The notes under the pieces were generated by a model. The model made no database searches. It had not been told where the DNA came from and saw nothing but the letters and a program-made list of their open reading frames with translations. From contig NZ_LGEC01000063.1 in assembly GCF_001279585.1 (NCBI RefSeq), positions 1 through 64,000 of the forward strand: DNA of 64,000 nt, read 5' to 3'. Positions within the stretch are counted from its first letter, which is position 1. The number at the start of each line of letters is the position of its first letter. Origin of the DNA: Nocardiopsis sp. NRRL B-16309. Lineage in GTDB: Bacteria; Actinomycetota; Actinomycetes; Streptosporangiales; Streptosporangiaceae. The position numbers and the translations under genes are program-made. Shown here piece after piece: positions 8,618-17,199 of this stretch.

Positions 8618-10522
8618 ATGATGACGAAAAATTCTAACCCATCAGCATCGGGCAGTCCCGAGGAGATCGATCGATCCTGGTTGGCAGGAATCATCAACGC
8701 TGTCAAGGACACTGATGTTGTGTTGATGTCAAGCCGATTCGAATCAATTGCAAAGGAAACTGAATCCGCAGATCCGAAGCGTGCGATCCTAGAAGTTTTA
8801 GCGATGGTAACCTCCCCCATGCTCGTGCCGGAAAACTGGGTTGAGCCATACGAGCCAGCAATCCAGTTCGGTGGCAGTCGCACACCGATTCCAACAGATC
8901 TGACACCCGATCAGATTGCACTTCTGGCACGCTTGGCACCTCTAATAGAACACACTGGATTGCGTGCTCGGGTGGCCGATATCGCCTGGACTTACGGTGA
9001 TCGAGGGAACCATGATCTTCTGGCAACAGCTATCGATTCCTACCAACAGAGTCCGCTTGAACATCCTTCTTGGTTTCATGGCGGCCGGGACTCATGGCGG
9101 CGTGCTTTCGAATTGGCATTGCGGCGCGGTAAGGGAGAGCAGGAGCGAGTCGAGGAGATGAGGCAGGCAGTCAGATCCAAGGTCCTGTCCTGCGAGATTG
9201 AGGACTCCTTCCTGCCTGTTCAGCTTTCTGAACTGCTATTCCAATGCGCTAAGGTCCCCCCGGAGGAAGCCCGACCTATAGCCGATCACTGTTTGCACTT
9301 GGCGATCGAAGCTGCCGACGAAAAGAAGTACAGGCTAGCTCGATCTTTGAATCGCCAAGCGGCGTCCTGGTTTGGTCGTGCTTCTGAGCAGGAGGCTGCT
9401 AATAATTGCATCGCGCGAGTGGCCGACGCCTATGTTGCGGAGGCGGATCAGCGGCAGTCCGGAGATTTGTCGAGCGCTATGGCTGCTGGCCACTTTCTTG
9501 AAAAGGCAGTGGCAGTGCTGAGTTCTCTTCCGCGAAAATTCAGAAGAGATGCTGGCTTGGAGGGGCGCCTGTCTGATCTTCGAATCCGATTGTCGGATAC
9601 TCGATTGGATACTCTCGAGGAAATGGTTCTGATTGAGAGTGAGGGTATAGATCTTTCTGAGTATATGCAGAGGGCGCGTTCTGCTGTAGCTGGAAGGGGT
9701 CGTCTCGAGGCGTTGGAACGGCTGGGTGGTATTCACCCTCTGACTAACGCTGGACAGGCTATCTCAAATGCTGTGAGTCTCTCTTCTGAGAGTATTGTTG
9801 ACCAGATCGCTCGTCGCTCCACCTACGCGCGTGATGGTCGGAAGGTTGCCACTAGCTCGCATTCGGGAAGTGAAGGGCGTCAAGAATCTATCGATGTTGA
9901 ATCTGTTATTCAAGGTGCTGCTGAATCGGATGTCTGGTCCCATGTCGTGCGAGATTTCGGAGGTCGCGTCGAGGTTGTCGGCAAGGCGATGATTTTGCCT
10001 GCGCAGGAAGTCATCCTTCTTGAGCATCGCTTTGATCAGTCATTTCTATTCGATATCTGTCGAGAGTCGCCATTTGTGCCTGAGGGGCAGGCGGGATTGT
10101 GGGCACGAGGTCTTTTGCATGGACTTGGAGGTGACTACGCTTCAGCGTCTTTCATGCTCGTCCCGCAGCTTGAGCAGCTAGTGCGCTTGGTTCTGAAGTC
10201 ACGTGGTGTCTATACATTGCTTGTCGACAAATCTGGAGTGGAAACAGAAAAGGGCCTATCAGCTCTCCTGGAGATGCCGGAAGCCATGGAGGCCTTGGGA
10301 GCGGGTCTGGTTCTGGAACTTCGAGCATTGCTGTGCGATCAGCAAGGCGCCAACTTGCGAAACAACTTGGCCCACGGAATCGCCACGGATGGAGAGGCTT
10401 GGAGCTTTAGTGCCGTCTATGCGTGGTGGCTTTGCCTCCGGATCGTAATTGGTCCAGTTTATCGCATGCGCAAAGCTGAATCCGATTCCGCAAGCGCGGG
10501 TGAGAAGGAACGGGAAAAATAG
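8618..10522 (+). CDS. DUF4209-like protein with C-terminal HEPN-type motif
   Basis: This encodes 634 residues from ATG 8618 (agga at 8610-8613). The body is alpha-helical. Around 490-630 is a DUF4209-like domain: an RGLLHGLGGDYASASFMLVPQLEQLVR segment, then RNNLAHG (Arg581-His586), which fits the R-x4-H signature of HEPN ribonuclease-fold domains. HEPN proteins commonly act as RNases or scaffolds in anti-phage and toxin systems. Codon usage is visibly more A/T-rich than in all plus-strand neighbours, so it was probably acquired from a different source. It begins 23 bases inside the second att fragment, the usual position of boundary cargo. Nuclease activity is inferred from the motif alone. 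Confidence 0.75.
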   Translation: MMTKNSNPSASGSPEEIDRSWLAGIINAVKDTDVVLMSSRFESIAKETESADPKRAILEVLAMVTSPMLVPENWVEPYEPAIQFGGSRTPIPTDLTPDQIALLARLAPLIEHTGLRARVADIAWTYGDRGNHDLLATAIDSYQQSPLEHPSWFHGGRDSWRRAFELALRRGKGEQERVEEMRQAVRSKVLSCEIEDSFLPVQLSELLFQCAKVPPEEARPIADHCLHLAIEAADEKKYRLARSLNRQAASWFGRASEQEAANNCIARVADAYVAEADQRQSGDLSSAMAAGHFLEKAVAVLSSLPRKFRRDAGLEGRLSDLRIRLSDTRLDTLEEMVLIESEGIDLSEYMQRARSAVAGRGRLEALERLGGIHPLTNAGQAISNAVSLSSESIVDQIARRSTYARDGRKVATSSHSGSEGRQESIDVESVIQGAAESDVWSHVVRDFGGRVEVVGKAMILPAQEVILLEHRFDQSFLFDICRESPFVPEGQAGLWARGLLHGLGGDYASASFMLVPQLEQLVRLVLKSRGVYTLLVDKSGVETEKGLSALLEMPEAMEALGAGLVLELRALLCDQQGANLRNNLAHGIATDGEAWSFSAVYAWWLCLRIVIGPVYRMRKAESDSASAGEKEREK

Positions 10523-11003
10523 CTGAACTGCATTGAGTTTCTTTGAGACTACTTCCTGTTGACTGACGGGATCGCCTCCCGTCACCCTCGGACAGGGGGC
10601 ATCGCCTCTATCCCGTTCTGGAGCGGACACTGGTTTGTGGGGGTGTTCGTTGTGTCTGGATCGGGTTCGGTGTACAAGCGGTGCGGGTGCCCTGGTGTGA
10701 GGGGTGTGAAGGCTCGGGAGGGTCGGTGCCCTGGGCTGGTGAGCCGAGGACATGGAGTTGGTACTTCTCGCTGGAGCTGGATCATGTCCCGGGAGGCGGC
10801 CCGTGAGGGTCTGCGCCGGGTGCGGGAGTCGAGGGCGGCGAAGTCGATCCGGCGGTGCTGACGGTGCCTAACGGCTGGATAGATCCGCGCCAGAAACTGG
10901 CTACCTCAAAGCGAAGCGGTTGCAGCGTGCGTGCCTCAGCAGAGGTCGAACTGAGACTGGCGAGCCTCGGCGTGGCCGATCACGACCTGCCGCACTTCCA
11001 GCT
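10523..11003. other. Degraded stretch with an integrase remnant
   Basis: Apart from the integrase fragment at 10652-10861 there is no intact gene. A short coding-like tail (SAEVELRLASLGVADHDLPHFQL, interrupted upstream) ends at a stop at 11005-11007. It may be the last residues of another lost gene. Confidence 0.4.
10652..10861 (+). pseudogene. int': N-terminal remnant of a tyrosine integrase
   Basis: GTG 10652 opens GSGSVYKRCGCPGVRG ... RCPGLVSRGHG. After a one-base shift near 10755 the text continues SWYFSLELDHVPGGG and then meets a stop. This is the characteristic Cys-rich N-terminus of actinomycete element integrases (GSVYKRCGC ... ARCP ... W.F.LELP). It is also recognisable, though diverged, in the island's own int (SVFKRCGCRHEATGK). 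No catalytic domain follows. It is evidence for a second, decayed element, consistent with the extra att fragment 2 kb upstream. Confidence 0.65.
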
Positions 11004-11705
11004 CTAGGCTGCAGGGAGCGCTGCAGCAGCGGCGGCGACCTTGGCTGCAACGCTATCCAACGACGAATCCTTCGTGCTCAGCCCAGCGTGCGAGGCCAGC
11101 ATCGGGCTGACGTTGTTCAGGTCGTCGAAGCCCACTTCGTGCAAGACGGGTATGACGCGGCGTGTCGAGAGCAACACGGAAAGCTCCTTCTCGGCCACAC
11201 CCTCGGACTCAATACTCCTGAGCAACGCAGGTGTGACCAGCACGATCCCGACGCGGGAGTTTCGTAGCCCCTTGTCGATCTCGCGGATCATGAGCGAACC
11301 AAGTGGGAGGTCCTCTTCGCTGAACCACACCGAAGCGCGGTTCGTCTTCAGGTGGCCGTACAACTCCTTCGCACTGCCTTCGCGGTCGTCCCAAGCGTGG
11401 CACAGAAAGAGGTCGCGGCGTTCCGGGTGCGTCTGCGCCTGCTCGCTCGCCTTCCTGGTGAAGGGTTCGACAGTGAGCCATTCGGTCGGACTATACGACA
11501 CCGACCGGCCGGTCCTAGTCTGACGCGAACCTCCGCCGCTGCCTCCGGACGAGCTGCTGTACCCCGATCCGCCACTGCCGCCATACGACGCCCCACTGCC
11601 ATAGGAGTACGACGATCGGTAGCCTCCCCTACCTCCACACGCGGGGCAGTTCTCCGCTCCACTCGCGGTTCGGTGGCCTTGGTACGGTGCTGTGCATTGC
11701 GCCAT
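11004..11705 (-). CDS. TIR-domain protein with Cys motif and Gly/Ser-rich linker
   Basis: This encodes 233 residues from ATG 11705. Residues 1-25 hold four cysteines (Cys4, Cys20, Cys23 and the CPACGGRG turn, reminiscent of a DnaJ-type zinc ribbon half). Residues 28-60 are Gly/Ser/Tyr-rich. Residues 97-215 are a TIR domain: DLFLCHAWDDRE (strand A), VWFSEEDLPLG with the Glu130/Glu131 position that is catalytic in NAD-hydrolysing TIRs, then VGIVLVTPALL and RVIPVLHEV. Bacterial TIR domains cleave or cyclise NAD in anti-phage abortive responses. The gene stands alone, opposite to its neighbours, inside the island. The low-complexity linker is unusual and could drive condensation or assembly; that is inference. 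Confidence 0.85.
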   Translation of the reverse strand: MAQCTAPYQGHRTASGAENCPACGGRGGYRSSYSYGSGASYGGSGGSGYSSSSGGSGGGSRQTRTGRSVSYSPTEWLTVEPFTRKASEQAQTHPERRDLFLCHAWDDREGSAKELYGHLKTNRASVWFSEEDLPLGSLMIREIDKGLRNSRVGIVLVTPALLRSIESEGVAEKELSVLLSTRRVIPVLHEVGFDDLNNVSPMLASHAGLSTKDSSLDSVAAKVAAAAAALPAA

Positions 11706-12055
11706 ACGATGATCTTACTACTCCAGCTGTAGATCCGGTTTGCCCTGGTAAATGGTTATCTGATGGAGTCGGCTAGGCGGCATCCCGCTGATCCGGTCGT
11801 TCCCCGGGCACAGCAACGGCCACAAGCGTAGCGGCCCGGCGCTGGCCACGCCTGCTCAACGAGCTCATCAATACCGCCGTCGGCCCATACCTGCCCCGAC
11901 CCGAGACCCGGACGACCGCCCGCGACCTGATCCGAGCCCTGCTTGTCTCATACCGGAGCTTTTGGAGGCTGTGCGGTGTGCCGGGATTGCCTCCCGGAAC
12001 TCGGTCTGTGACTCGAGGCCCGGCGGTATGGGTCCTGTAAGTGCACACTGGAGTC
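11706..12055. other. Intergenic region between TIR and P-loop genes
   Basis: This divergent intergenic region of 350 bases probably carries both promoters. A short coding-like run (RLLNELINTAVGPYLPRPETRTTARDLIRALLV, about 11842-11950) has no start and no partner frame, and could be a scrap of a lost gene. Nothing else is identifiable. Confidence 0.35.
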
Positions 12056-14041
12056 ATGACTTCACACATCCCCGATTCTGAGGACAACGGTCGAGGCCCT
12101 GCTTTGCACAACGCGATTGGGGATGTAGACCGAGGCACTGCTGTTCAGGCCCACACTATCGAGAACTTGAACATCGCCTCCTCTGGAGCGGACGCTCCTG
12201 AACGTGAAGTGTTGTGGGCGTCGGTGCGGGTGGGCGATGCTGATCCGCGTACCTTGGGGGTACATCCCGCCCGCGAGAACCGTAACGGATCCACGCTGCC
12301 GCCGTATGTGGAACGTGACATCGATGCCGAACTCCATCGACTGCTTACTGAGGCCGAGCTAGAGGGCGGAGCGGTATTGGTGGAAGGCGACTCAACGGCA
12401 GGTAAGACCCGAGCCGCCTTGCACGCCCTCCAGAAGGCTCTGCCCAACCGGTTCTTGTTCACGCCCGCTCCAGGTCAAGACCTGCGTTCCCTGAGCGATC
12501 ACTTGGCCGCTCTACCCGAGGAGAGCAGGGAAGTGGTGTGGTTGGATGATCTGAACCGCTACCTGAGCTTGGGCGAGTACGGCCTGACCGAAACCACCTT
12601 GCAGTCCCTGTGCCACCAAGGCGCGGTCGTGATGGCCACTCTGCGCTCGGAATACGCTGACACCTACCACATGTCCGTCCTCGAAAACGCGTGGGGCCGA
12701 AGGAACGCACGGCGGCATGAAATGCATGGTGAGCGTGACGCTTTTGTTTCCTTGCTACGTCGATTCAAGCTGGTGGAGTTGGAACGCGTTTGGTCTCCTG
12801 AGGAGGTCGACCGAGCTTCTCAGTTGGACGACGATCTCCTGGCGGAGGCGGTAGCCCACCACGGAGCCCACGGTATTGCTGAATACATGGCTGCTGGCCC
12901 TGAACTGCTGCGCATTTGGAGACGAGCCAGACGTTCCACTGCTCGGGGCGGATATCCGCGTGGGTATGCGGTCGTGTCTGCGGCGGTGGATCTAGCCCGC
13001 ACAGGCCTTCTGCTCGCACCCAAGCGAGATCTATTGGAGCGGGCTCATGTCCATTATACATTTGGGATCGCTCCGTTGCGTCCAGAGTCTTTCGCTCAAG
13101 CGCTGGAGTGGGCGGAACACCCCAGTTTGGGTGCCAGCGGCCTCCTTGTCCCAGCCGATGAAGAGCGCGGTTGTTGGCGGGCCTTCGATTACCTTGTTGA
13201 GGCCACTACTAACCTGGTACCAACTCCAGTCTGGGAACTGGCTTTGGAACATGCCAGTGATGAGGACGAATGCCTGGCAATCTCCACCAACGCTGCCCGT
13301 GCGGGTTTGCATAAGGTTGCCATTGCGGCTGGAGAACCTCTGGCTCGGTCTGGACATCCTCGTGCGATGCACCTCGTGGGCGTGTGGAGGCGAGGCCAAG
13401 GGCGGGAAAAGGAAGCCGAGCAGTGGTTTTGTAAGGCTATCGATAAGGGAAATTCTGACGCCATCTTATCTCTTGGTGGGTTGTTGATTTCTCAGGGTCG
13501 AATGGAAGAGGCCGGGTGGTGGTACCGCATGGCCACTGATAACGGGTTGGCGCAGGACCTTGTTGCCAGTTTGGGAAATTCGTTGATATTTGAGGGGCGA
13601 AAAGAAGAGGCTAAGCGATGGTATCGTAGTGCTGCTGATGCTGGCTTTTTCGATGCTATGGTGGGCCTTGCCTTTGAGTTGTCTGACCAAGGACGGATCA
13701 GAGAGGCCAAGTACTGGTGTTGTAAGGCTATCGATGCTGGCAGAACCAATGCCATAGTAAGCCTCGGCTTCATGTTGAACAGGCATGGGTTGGTGGAGGA
13801 GGCCGAATCGTGGTACCGCAGAGGCGCCGACTCTGGTGTTGCCGGTGCCATGTTCAACCTGGGCCACCTATTGGTGACTCAAGGGCGGATGGAAGAGGGG
13901 GAATATTGGTACTGTAAAGCCGCTGATGCTGGCTTCACCAGTGCCATGGTGAACCTAGGTCGCCTATTGGCCGAGAAGGGGCGTGTGAAGGAGGCCAAAC
14001 AGTGGCTCCGTAAGGCTGTTGACTCTCGTGCTGACCTTTGA
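12056..14041 (+). CDS. P-loop NTPase with Sel1-type repeats and RHIM-like N-terminal motif
   Basis: This encodes 661 residues from ATG 12056 (GTG 12041 is an alternative). Residues 18-40 hold HNAIGDVDRGTAVQAHTIEN, the N-x-G ... G-x-V-Q-A-x-x-I pattern found at the N-termini of many actinomycete NLR-like proteins and similar to amyloid/RHIM-type signalling motifs. A P-loop follows (VEGDSTAGKT, about 109-118) with a Walker B-like strand VVWLDDL. From about 440 to the end are Sel1/TPR-type repeats of about 36 residues (EEAKRWYRSAADAGFFDAMVG and similar). Architecture is therefore signalling motif, NTPase, repeat sensor, as in bacterial STAND proteins. No effector carrying the same motif lies next to it; the TIR gene is the nearest candidate. 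Confidence 0.75.
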   Translation: MTSHIPDSEDNGRGPALHNAIGDVDRGTAVQAHTIENLNIASSGADAPEREVLWASVRVGDADPRTLGVHPARENRNGSTLPPYVERDIDAELHRLLTEAELEGGAVLVEGDSTAGKTRAALHALQKALPNRFLFTPAPGQDLRSLSDHLAALPEESREVVWLDDLNRYLSLGEYGLTETTLQSLCHQGAVVMATLRSEYADTYHMSVLENAWGRRNARRHEMHGERDAFVSLLRRFKLVELERVWSPEEVDRASQLDDDLLAEAVAHHGAHGIAEYMAAGPELLRIWRRARRSTARGGYPRGYAVVSAAVDLARTGLLLAPKRDLLERAHVHYTFGIAPLRPESFAQALEWAEHPSLGASGLLVPADEERGCWRAFDYLVEATTNLVPTPVWELALEHASDEDECLAISTNAARAGLHKVAIAAGEPLARSGHPRAMHLVGVWRRGQGREKEAEQWFCKAIDKGNSDAILSLGGLLISQGRMEEAGWWYRMATDNGLAQDLVASLGNSLIFEGRKEEAKRWYRSAADAGFFDAMVGLAFELSDQGRIREAKYWCCKAIDAGRTNAIVSLGFMLNRHGLVEEAESWYRRGADSGVAGAMFNLGHLLVTQGRMEEGEYWYCKAADAGFTSAMVNLGRLLAEKGRVKEAKQWLRKAVDSRADL

Positions 14042-14130
14042 TTCTGTGGCTGACAGAATGTCTTTACCGGGTTTATCGGAGGATCCTCGTGTGTGCCAGG
14101 ACGACTCCTCATTGTCCACCTGGCTGGCGG

Positions 14131-15060
14131 CTACCGGTAGGTGGACCAGCGGGTGGTGGCGTCGCCACACTGCAAAGTGTCCATGCGGTGCTGCCACTGG
14201 GCGCGCAGGCCGGGGCTGGTGTTGAGGACCGGGAGGACGCTGGTGACGAGTCTGAGTTCGCGGAGCTGGCGCAGGACGGGGAAACCGGACCAGGTGAGGA
14301 CGTCGAAGCCGTACTCGGCGGCGAGCGGGCTGTGGTGGTCGGTGGGATAGTCCATGCGGACCTTCCCGACGGCGGCGGGGACCAGGTCCCATTCGCGTGG
14401 GCCGTGGCTGAGGCTGTCGAAGTCGCAGATCACCGGGCCGTGCGGGCCGGGGATGAGGTTGCCCATGAATGGGTCGCCGTGGAGCACCCCGGCGGGGAGC
14501 TCGAATTCCAGGTCCTGGACCAGGCGCTCCAGGTGGTCGGTGCGCTCGGTGAGGAAGACCCGGTCGGCCTCGGCCAGTCCTTCGGCGTCCGCGATGCGGC
14601 TGCGGATGCGGGCGAACGGCTCCCACGACGGCAGCGCGAAACCTGGTGCGGGCAGGGCGTGGATGTGCTTGAGGATGCGCCCGAGGTCGGTGCCGGTCGG
14701 GTCAGGGCCGGGGGAGGGGACCAGGTACCAGAAGGTCGCCGTAGCTCCAGCGGCCTGTACCGGTTGGGGGATCTCTTCGACCAGCCGCACCGTGGGTGCG
14801 TCGTGCTGGGCGAGCCACCGGGCTGCCTGGATGACCACAGGGATGCGTTCGGCCACGGTCGCGGACCCGGCGATACGCGCCACCAACCCCGCGTCGGGGA
14901 GTTGGTAGACGGCGTTGTTGGTGAACTTGATCAGCTCGGCGTCGTTGGCCGCCTTGGCGCCCAGCCCGGCCTCCTCACACAGGGCCGCGAGAACGTCGTG
15001 GACACGGTCGCGAGTGAGGGCGAAGCGGGGGTCGGCGGAGGGGGCGGGAGTGGTGCTCAT
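14131..15060 (-). CDS. Aminoglycoside phosphotransferase-fold kinase
   Basis: This encodes 309 residues from ATG 15060, which overlaps the stop of the upstream regulator gene by four bases (ATGA), so translation is coupled. The APH/choline-kinase fold is shown by the Brenner-type loop LHGDPFMGNLI (catalytic Asp) and the metal-binding ICDFDS about 20 residues later. The N-terminal lobe has an alpha/beta pattern (LIKFTNNAVYQLPDAGLVARIAG). The substrate is unknown. APH-fold enzymes phosphorylate antibiotics, sugars, choline or homoserine. Its linkage to the XRE/TPR regulator and the divergent peptide operon, which has a second APH-fold gene, suggests a role in that pathway rather than drug resistance. 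Confidence 0.85.
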   Translation of the reverse strand: MSTTPAPSADPRFALTRDRVHDVLAALCEEAGLGAKAANDAELIKFTNNAVYQLPDAGLVARIAGSATVAERIPVVIQAARWLAQHDAPTVRLVEEIPQPVQAAGATATFWYLVPSPGPDPTGTDLGRILKHIHALPAPGFALPSWEPFARIRSRIADAEGLAEADRVFLTERTDHLERLVQDLEFELPAGVLHGDPFMGNLIPGPHGPVICDFDSLSHGPREWDLVPAAVGKVRMDYPTDHHSPLAAEYGFDVLTWSGFPVLRQLRELRLVTSVLPVLNTSPGLRAQWQHRMDTLQCGDATTRWSTYR

Positions 15061-16415
15061 GATGTGCGAAGGGTAGCAATCTCGGCGGCCAGCTCCGCTG
15101 TCTCGCCCCGGGTTCGGTAGGCCAGGGCTGCGTGCTGGAGCGGTGCGAGCCGGTCGATGACACGCACTGAGCGGACCTGGCGGGCGAGGTCGACGGCTTG
15201 GCGCCCGACGCACACGCCTTGGTCGGGGTCGCCGTTGCGGATGTGGGCGGTGGCCAGGGTGGTCAGCTCGAAGGCCTGGCTGCGGCCCATGGCCGGGCTG
15301 CGGGCGTCCACGGCCCGGTACAGGTGCTCGGTCGTGGCCGTGTACGCACGAGGCGACGGGGTGGGTAGGGCGGCGTTGACGACCCCGGACATGGCGTCCA
15401 GGTCGGCTTCGTGGAAGAACCGCACCCACGGAGTGGTGTCCGCCTCGGCGCGAGCGAAGGCATCGTGGGCGCGGGCGAGGGAGTCCATGGACCGCTTCTG
15501 GTCATCGAGGACGGCGTAGGCCCAGGCGGCGTTGGCGCACATGAGCGCGACGGTGCGCTCGCACCCGGAGTTTTGGGCGGCGATCTGTCCCAGTTGCAGG
15601 AACCGCAGGGCCTGGACAGTGTGGCCGCGGTGCAGGTGCAGGCGGCCCATCCGATAGAGCACGTTGGCCACCAGCGAGGGCTCCTCGATGTACTGGGCCT
15701 GCTCCAGCGCCAGGGACAGGTGCTCGGCTGCGATCTTGTATCGGCCTACGTCGAAGCTCGCCCACCCGGCGAGATTGTGCAGATCGGCGACGGCCCGGTA
15801 GAGCTGGAGGCCGAGCTGGTTCGCGGGCTTGGCCGCGTGCAGCAGCCGGTGGGCGTAGGCCAGGTGCGCCATGATCGCGTCCAAGCACGCGCCGCCCCCG
15901 AGCTGGTAGTCGGCGGCCCGCAACGCCTTGGTGACCGTCTCGACGTGGTCCACGTCGGTTCCCGTTACTCGCCGGACGGGCAATGGCGTCTCGGGGATGT
16001 TCGGCCCGCGCCACCTGTGGGGATCGATCTCCGCCGCTCCCATGGTGACCTGAGCGGCGTGTGCCAACAGCCTGGTGCTCTCGATGCTCTCCTGTCGCGT
16101 GCGTGAGGTCGTCACTCGGGGCGCCCCGAGCCCGTCGAGGAAGCAGCGCAGCTTCACGACGTCCTTCAACTCGCGCTTGCGCGATTCGAGTTGGGAGATC
16201 ATCGACTGGGACAGACCGGTCAAACGCGCGAGGGCTTCCTGGGACAGGTCGGTGCGTGAACGCAGGAGGCGTACGAGCGAGCTCGCGTCGAGGCGCCCAG
16301 CGGCTTCCTGTGCCTCAGGTGCATCCCAGAATCCCTTGGGTATACACGAACATCTTTTCTTCGCATCGGCGACAGATGACCTCTCCCTGCCGCAATTTGC
16401 GCATATCGACACCAT
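15057..16415 (-). CDS. XRE-family regulator with TPR sensor domain
   Basis: This encodes 452 residues from ATG 16415. The N-terminus is Cys-rich (ICANCGRER ... KKRCSC), a possible zinc knuckle. Residues 45-95 form an HTH_XRE domain (DLSQEALARLTGLSQSMISQLESRKREL). The remaining 350 residues are helical TPR-like repeats (DLHNLAGWASFDVGRYKIAAEHL, VLYRMGRLHLHRGHTVQALRFLQLG). This layout is typical of actinomycete regulators whose TPR part binds a signal peptide or partner. It is divergent to the peptide operon across 208 bases that contain inverted repeats, so it probably controls both directions. The stop overlaps the downstream kinase start. Confidence 0.85.
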   Translation of the reverse strand: MVSICANCGRERSSVADAKKRCSCIPKGFWDAPEAQEAAGRLDASSLVRLLRSRTDLSQEALARLTGLSQSMISQLESRKRELKDVVKLRCFLDGLGAPRVTTSRTRQESIESTRLLAHAAQVTMGAAEIDPHRWRGPNIPETPLPVRRVTGTDVDHVETVTKALRAADYQLGGGACLDAIMAHLAYAHRLLHAAKPANQLGLQLYRAVADLHNLAGWASFDVGRYKIAAEHLSLALEQAQYIEEPSLVANVLYRMGRLHLHRGHTVQALRFLQLGQIAAQNSGCERTVALMCANAAWAYAVLDDQKRSMDSLARAHDAFARAEADTTPWVRFFHEADLDAMSGVVNAALPTPSPRAYTATTEHLYRAVDARSPAMGRSQAFELTTLATAHIRNGDPDQGVCVGRQAVDLARQVRSVRVIDRLAPLQHAALAYRTRGETAELAAEIATLRTS

Positions 16416-16428
16416 GGATCCCTTGAAC

Positions 16429-16536
16429 GGGGAAATGTTCGTTCCCCATGAAACAGGGATCCTGGCCCGCCTCGCCAGTCCTGTTCCCAAAAGCATCACC
16501 ACCGTAATAGCGATCATCACCCCTGTTCATGGGAAC
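16429..16536. promoter_or_regulatory. Divergent control region with inverted repeats
   Basis: GGGGAA-N7-TTCCCC (16429-16447) lies 14 bases before the regulator start. Overlapping it, gttccccatgaaacaggg (16441-16458) is matched in inverted orientation by ccctgttcatgggaac (16521-16536). The paired half-sites flank the space in which both promoters must lie, a common layout for an autoregulating XRE repressor. No footprint is known; assignment is by symmetry and position. Confidence 0.55.
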
Positions 16537-16623
16537 CGAAGGCGCGTCAACACCAAACTGAGAACTCGTCAACGACCTGGAACTGACGCACAAGGCACGG
16601 TGACCAGGCACGGGAGGATGGTG

Positions 16624-17199
16624 ATGGGGATGAGGGCCGCACTGGTGGACCGGGCGGAGGAAACGGAGACTGGCACCGGGAAGCGAGACGTCTTTCCGCT
16701 GCCCAAGCGCGCCACCGCACCTTCGGACCGTGCCCCGGTCCTGCTGGAGGCGAACCCCGAGGTCACCGGGTCCGCGATCACGGTTCCCGGCGACCCCTTC
16801 TACGCCACGGTCATGCGCCGTCGCCTGCGGACACTGGCGTCCCTCCCTGACTGGGAGATTCGCCCGGTCGCGCTGCTCGCCTCGGAGCTGTTCAACAACT
16901 GCATCCGCCACACCCGATCGGGCGATCCGGGCGGCGAGGTCACCATCAGCGTGTTCAAACTGGCGGGCCGTATCCAGGTGCGCATCACCGACGCCGGCCC
17001 CCGCGAGGGGGAGATCACCGTTCCCCACCTTCGGCCCCTCGACCCCGAGAACGAGAGCGGGCGCGGACTGCACCTGGTCGCGACGAACGCGAGCCGGTGG
17101 GGCACCATCCACCACGACGACGGCCGCACCAGCGTCTGGTTCGAGGTGGACCGCATCGAGCGCACCTCCGCCAAGCCCGCCGACCACACCGAGCGGTGA
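16624..17199 (+). CDS. ATP-binding anti-sigma/HATPase-type protein
   Basis: This encodes 191 residues from ATG 16624, preferred because GGGAGG (16612-16617) is six bases upstream; GTG 16621 and ATG 16618 and 16630 are alternatives. It has a GHKL/HATPase_c_2 domain: an N box with ELFNNCIRHTRSG (Asn pair), a G1 box VRITDAGPRE and a G2 box ESGRGLHLVATNASRWG. There is no dimerisation/phosphoacceptor domain, as in RsbW-like anti-sigma kinases common in streptomycetes. It is the first gene of a six-gene operon and overlaps the next gene by four bases. It probably has a regulatory role, perhaps in signalling to a sigma factor or anti-anti-sigma partner encoded elsewhere. Confidence 0.85.
   Translation: MGMRAALVDRAEETETGTGKRDVFPLPKRATAPSDRAPVLLEANPEVTGSAITVPGDPFYATVMRRRLRTLASLPDWEIRPVALLASELFNNCIRHTRSGDPGGEVTISVFKLAGRIQVRITDAGPREGEITVPHLRPLDPENESGRGLHLVATNASRWGTIHHDDGRTSVWFEVDRIERTSAKPADHTER

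Noticed and set aside
14131..15060. Aminoglycoside resistance gene
   Set aside because: The APH fold is clear, but nothing indicates an antibiotic substrate, and the operon context is a regulator/peptide locus.
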